From an uncultured Oscillospiraceae bacterium (lineage in GTDB: Bacteria; Bacillota; Clostridia; Oscillospirales; Oscillospiraceae): DNA of 8,138 nt. Position 1 is the stretch's first letter. Each line of letters opens with the position of its first letter. A model generated the notes under the pieces. It was not told the DNA's origin. It ran no database searches and worked only from the letters and a program-made list of their open reading frames with translations. Shown piece by piece: positions 5,168 through 8,138 of the stretch. The stretch lies in NCBI GenBank assembly GCA_900769995.1, contig CAAGIT010000041.1:1-8138 (forward strand), read 5' to 3'. A program made the position numbers and the translations under genes.

Positions 5168-7780
5168 ATGCTTGAGCTGAAAAATATAACCAAGGATTAT
5201 GAATCCGGCGATTCTGTTGTCCATGCACTTCGGAACGTCAGTGTTTCCTTCCGTCGAAACGAATTTGTTTCGATCCTTGGGCCGTCCGGATGCGGTAAGA
5301 CAACGCTGCTGAATATCATCGGCGGTCTGGACCGCTATACCGAGGGTGACCTTGTTATCAACGGAACTTCAACAAAGAAATACCGTGACCGCAACTGGGA
5401 CAGCTACCGCAACCACACGGTCGGCTTTGTCTTTCAGAGCTACAATCTGATCCCGCATCAGAGTGTATTATCGAACGTGGAATTGGCCCTGACGCTCTCC
5501 GGCGTTTCCAAAAAGGAACGCCGCAGACGTGCAAAGGAGGTCTTGGAGCGTGTCGGTTTGGGTGATCAGCTTCATAAACGCCCAAATCAGCTCTCCGGCG
5601 GTCAGATGCAGCGTGTCGCCATCGCCCGTGCACTGGTCAACGATCCATCGATCCTGCTTGCCGATGAGCCAACCGGTGCGTTGGACTCTGAAACCAGCAT
5701 TCAAGTCATGGAACTGCTCAAAGAGGTCGCGAAGGATCGCCTGGTCATTATGGTCACGCATAATCCGGACTTAGCGGAGCAGTATTCAACGCGTATCATC
5801 CGACTGCTGGACGGAAGGATCGAGGGCGACACGATGCCCTGCGAAGCAGAATCCAAAACAGGCAAAGCTGAAACAAAGCAGGAAAAAACCTCGATGTCTT
5901 TCCTGACTGCGCTCAGCTTGAGCTTCAAGAATCTGATGACCAAGAAAACGCGGACGATCCTGATCTCCTTTGCCGGCTCCATCGGTATTATTGGTATCGC
6001 GCTGATTTTGTCCATGTCCAACGGCGCGCAGAATATGATCAATCGAATGGAGAGTGAAACGCTCTCTTCCTATCCGATCATGCTGGAAAAAACCACCGTG
6101 GATCTGTCTTCGATGCTCTCCATGCAGGCAGACACAAAAGAGCAGATCGAGCATGACGATGAACACATCTACTCCGTCAATGTCATGTCCACGATGATCG
6201 ACACGATGATCCAAGGCTCAAAGGTAAATAACCTTGCCGATTTCAAGACGTTTATTGAATCCGGCGAGAGCGGCCTCGATGAATTGACAAGTGACATTAC
6301 ATATTCCTATTCCACACCGCTGAATATCTATCGTACCGAAAACGGCTTGCAGAAGGTCAATCCCAATACGCTCATTATGGACGTTATGCCCGGTACAAAT
6401 TCTGCCGACGTGTCCCAAATGCCGATGAACGGCATGGGCGGCATGACCATGGATGTCTGGACGCAGCTAAGCAGCAACGATCAGGTTTTGGATTCTCTGT
6501 ATGAAGTCGTTGACGGTCATATGCCCGAAGCCTATAACGAAGTTGTTCTGATTGTCGACGAGGAAAATTCCGTCACGGACTACACGCTCTATTCTCTTGG
6601 CTTGCTTGACCCGAATGAGCTGAAAAGCGCGATCTCCGCGGCCGCCGTCGGCGAAGCAGCGGAGCTTGATACGCAGACACACATCTATTCGTTGGACGAG
6701 ATTCTCGGCGTGAAATTCAAGCTGCTGGTCAATACGGATCTGTTCGTGAAGGATGGCAGCATCTGGGTCGACAAATCCGAGGATAGCGCCTATTTGACAA
6801 GTATCTTGAGCGCCTCTGAGGACATCACCATTGTCGGCATTGTCAGACCCGCAGCCGATGCAACCGCGACAGCCGCAAGCGGACTGATCGGCTATCGCGC
6901 CGATTTGATGACCCATCTGATCAACAAGGTCAATACGTCACAGATCGTGCTTGAGCAGAAGGCCAATCCCGAGGTCGATGTATTTACCGGACTTCCCTTC
7001 CAGGCTCCCGATACCGTCTACACCATGGAGGATTTGATGGCATTCATTGCCACACAGCCCGAGACACAGCAGACGGAGCTGATGGGCTATGTGGAACAGA
7101 TGCGTGCAGCGGGTGCCGATGATGCCACCATTGCAAACCAGATCATGTCCTCCACGATGGCAAACAGTGCAAGCTATCAGGATAATCTGACGCGCATGGG
7201 CGTTGCCGATCTGAACGATCCGTCCGGCATCAACCTCTATCCCATCGATTTTGAAGCCAAGGATAAAATTGCCGCGATCATTGACGACTACAACGCGAAG
7301 CTTCCGGAGGAGTCCCGTCTGAGCTACACGGACTATATCGGTCTGATGATCTCCTCCATCACAACGATCATCAACACGGTCAGCTATATTTTGATTGCAT
7401 TTGTCGCGGTTTCTTTGATCGTTTCCTCGATTATGATCGGCATTATCACCTACATTTCCGTTCTGGAGCGTACACGCGAGATCGGCGTTCTGCGCTCGAT
7501 CGGCGCTTCCAAACGGGATATTTCGCGCGTGTTCAACGCGGAGACTCTGACCATCGGATTTACAGCAGGCATCTTTGGTATAGGAATCACATTATTCTTT
7601 GTTTGGATTGTGAATCTCATCATCGAAAGTCTGAGCGGTCTTGCGAATGTCGCTGCTCTGCCGACAGCCGGCGCGGTATTATTGGTGGCGATCAGCATGA
7701 TTTTGACCTTTATTGCGGGTCTGATCCCCTCCAGAATCGCCTCGAAAAAGGATCCCGTTGTCGCTCTGAGAACAGAATAA
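5168..7780 (+). CDS. ABC transporter, ATPase fused to FtsX/MacB-type permease
   Basis: This 870-residue fusion starts with a LolD/MacB-like ATPase (about 1-225): Walker A GPSGCGKTT (38-46, K44), Q-loop Q90, signature LSGGQ (142-146), Walker B LLADEP (163-168, D166 and E167) and H-loop H198. A charged Lys/Glu-rich linker (about 226-242) leads to the first membrane helix (about 262-283). A large extracytoplasmic domain of about 450 residues follows, then an FtsX-type C-terminus with helices near 739-763, 797-819 and 836-855. The cytoplasmic coupling segment LERTREIGVLRSIGAS is at 766-781. This four-helix layout fits mechanotransmission-type ABC proteins, which act as homodimers and often extrude peptides or control envelope processes rather than import solutes. 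Gram-positive relatives are commonly linked to antimicrobial peptide defence, but no two-component system or partner gene is visible, so substrate and role stay open. The ectodomain has a Met-rich patch (418-428). The gene appears monocistronic, with its own promoter and terminator. Confidence 0.94.
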   Translation: MLELKNITKDYESGDSVVHALRNVSVSFRRNEFVSILGPSGCGKTTLLNIIGGLDRYTEGDLVINGTSTKKYRDRNWDSYRNHTVGFVFQSYNLIPHQSVLSNVELALTLSGVSKKERRRRAKEVLERVGLGDQLHKRPNQLSGGQMQRVAIARALVNDPSILLADEPTGALDSETSIQVMELLKEVAKDRLVIMVTHNPDLAEQYSTRIIRLLDGRIEGDTMPCEAESKTGKAETKQEKTSMSFLTALSLSFKNLMTKKTRTILISFAGSIGIIGIALILSMSNGAQNMINRMESETLSSYPIMLEKTTVDLSSMLSMQADTKEQIEHDDEHIYSVNVMSTMIDTMIQGSKVNNLADFKTFIESGESGLDELTSDITYSYSTPLNIYRTENGLQKVNPNTLIMDVMPGTNSADVSQMPMNGMGGMTMDVWTQLSSNDQVLDSLYEVVDGHMPEAYNEVVLIVDEENSVTDYTLYSLGLLDPNELKSAISAAAVGEAAELDTQTHIYSLDEILGVKFKLLVNTDLFVKDGSIWVDKSEDSAYLTSILSASEDITIVGIVRPAADATATAASGLIGYRADLMTHLINKVNTSQIVLEQKANPEVDVFTGLPFQAPDTVYTMEDLMAFIATQPETQQTELMGYVEQMRAAGADDATIANQIMSSTMANSASYQDNLTRMGVADLNDPSGINLYPIDFEAKDKIAAIIDDYNAKLPEESRLSYTDYIGLMISSITTIINTVSYILIAFVAVSLIVSSIMIGIITYISVLERTREIGVLRSIGASKRDISRVFNAETLTIGFTAGIFGIGITLFFVWIVNLIIESLSGLANVAALPTAGAVLLVAISMILTFIAGLIPSRIASKKDPVVALRTE

Positions 7781-7787
7781 CGCAATA

Positions 7788-7820
7788 AACCGGCGGCTGC
7801 AAACGCAGTCGCCGGTTTTT
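7788..7820 (+). terminator. Intrinsic terminator of the MacB-like gene
   Basis: Arms 7788-7800 and 7805-7817 pair over 13 positions (one G-U), with the GC-rich core CCGGCG/CGCCGG and an AAAC loop, followed by TTTTT ending at 7820. It starts 8 nt after the stop codon. This is a textbook Rho-independent terminator. From here to the next promoter at 7857 nothing else is evident. Confidence 0.93.
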
Positions 7821-7856
7821 CATGCTGTTTTCTTCGAACTTTCTGCATATCTTCGC

Positions 7857-7885
7857 TTTCCATACCGCAAAGTATGTGCTATAAT
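7857..7885 (+). promoter_or_regulatory. Extended -10 sigma-A promoter of the SDR gene
   Basis: A perfect TATAAT (7880-7885) is preceded by TGC, giving the extended -10 form TGnTATAAT. TTTCCA (7857-7862) lies 17 nt upstream as a 4-of-6 match to the -35 box. Expected transcript start is near 7892, giving a short leader of about 26 nt with GGAG at 7908-7911. Confidence 0.8.
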
Positions 7886-7890
7886 AGCAC
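7876..7890. promoter_or_regulatory. 15-bp palindrome centred on the -10 box (candidate operator)
   Basis: GTGCTAT-A-ATAGCAC is a perfect inverted repeat with 7-bp arms around one base, and it covers the -10 hexamer entirely. A dimeric repressor bound there would block RNA polymerase. It is also possible that the symmetry arises by chance around TATAAT, itself partly symmetric. No regulator gene is visible in the window. Confidence 0.4.
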
Positions 7891-7917
7891 CAATACAGAT
7901 TTATTTTGGAGCAGCTT

Positions 7918-8138
7918 ATGAAATACATCATCGTAACAGGTGCATACGGCGGAATGGGTCGAAAAACCGTAGACCTCTTGAAAAAGCAGGGTTTTTGTGT
8001 CATTGCCATGGACAAAACGATCGGTGCCGCAGAGGAGAACGTGATTGCTCTGCAAGTCGATATCTCCGATGCCGAAAGCGTGAAATGTGCCTTTGAACAG
8101 GTAAAAAAGGTCACCGATGAAGTTTATGCCATCGTACA
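7918..8138 (+). CDS. Short-chain dehydrogenase/reductase (3' partial)
   Basis: The frame opens at ATG 7918, preceded by GGAG six bases upstream, and stays open to the window end (73 complete codons). The N-terminus KYIIVTGAYGGMGRKTV shows the SDR dinucleotide-binding motif TGxxxGxG at residues 7-14, at the usual distance from the start. An aspartate (D32, in IAMDKT) ends the second strand of the Rossmann fold, which in this superfamily usually indicates NAD(H) over NADP(H). LQVDISD (45-51) matches the conserved Asp contacting the adenine ring. The catalytic Ser-Tyr-Lys residues lie past the window edge, so substrate and even catalytic competence cannot be judged. It has its own promoter and is separated from the ABC gene by a terminator, so it starts a new transcription unit. 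Confidence 0.9.
   Translation, partial: MKYIIVTGAYGGMGRKTVDLLKKQGFCVIAMDKTIGAAEENVIALQVDISDAESVKCAFEQVKKVTDEVYAIV

Noticed and set aside
1..8138. Mobile element, prophage or defence island
   Set aside because: No transposase, integrase, phage or defence gene is present, and base composition appears even across the genes.

Overview
The window looks like an ordinary chromosomal segment from a low-to-moderate GC Bacillota, most likely a Clostridia/Oscillospiraceae-type gut anaerobe. The reasons are strong GGAGG Shine-Dalgarno sites, sigma-A-like promoters, compact intrinsic terminators, base composition near 50% GC, and protein families typical of that group: a DHHW-motif protein paired with an MBOAT acyltransferase, an AGCS amino-acid symporter, and a MacB-like ABC protein with a Clostridia-style linker. 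The taxonomic call is inference from style and was not tested by a search.

Layout. (1) 1-597, plus strand: the C-terminal nucleotide-binding domain of a multidrug-exporter-type ABC half-transporter, cut by the window edge. (2) 602-638: a perfect 17-bp hairpin that can terminate transcription from both sides. (3) 4905 down to 641, minus strand: an AGCS sodium/alanine-glycine symporter, then an MBOAT O-acyltransferase, then a DHHW/AlgX-like SGNH-type protein. The last two are 12 nt apart and form an evident surface-polymer acylation pair. (4) 4906-5167: a 262-bp divergent intergenic region with a strong plus-strand promoter and an unusually dense set of inverted repeats. (5) 5168-7780, plus strand: an 870-residue ABC ATPase fused to an FtsX/MacB-type permease, closed by a clear terminator at 7788-7820. 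(6) From 7857, plus strand: an extended -10 promoter with an embedded palindrome, followed by the first 73 codons of a short-chain dehydrogenase/reductase that runs off the window.

How the genes work together. The MBOAT and DHHW proteins are expected to act in one pathway: the membrane MBOAT moves an acyl group (probably acetyl) across the membrane, and the extracytoplasmic DHHW protein helps place it on a cell-surface glycan. The symporter lies upstream on the same strand but has a 65-nt gap and possibly a separate promoter, so a functional link is not shown. The two ABC proteins and the SDR appear to be independent transcription units.

I did not find a clear new multi-gene system. The least explained sequence is the structured intergenic region at 4983-5123: a tightly packed three-way-junction repeat, two GC-rich hairpins and a 31-bp palindrome between the promoter and the start codon of the MacB-like gene. 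Secondary curiosities are the roughly 55-residue low-complexity insert in the DHHW protein and the palindrome centred on the -10 box of the SDR gene.
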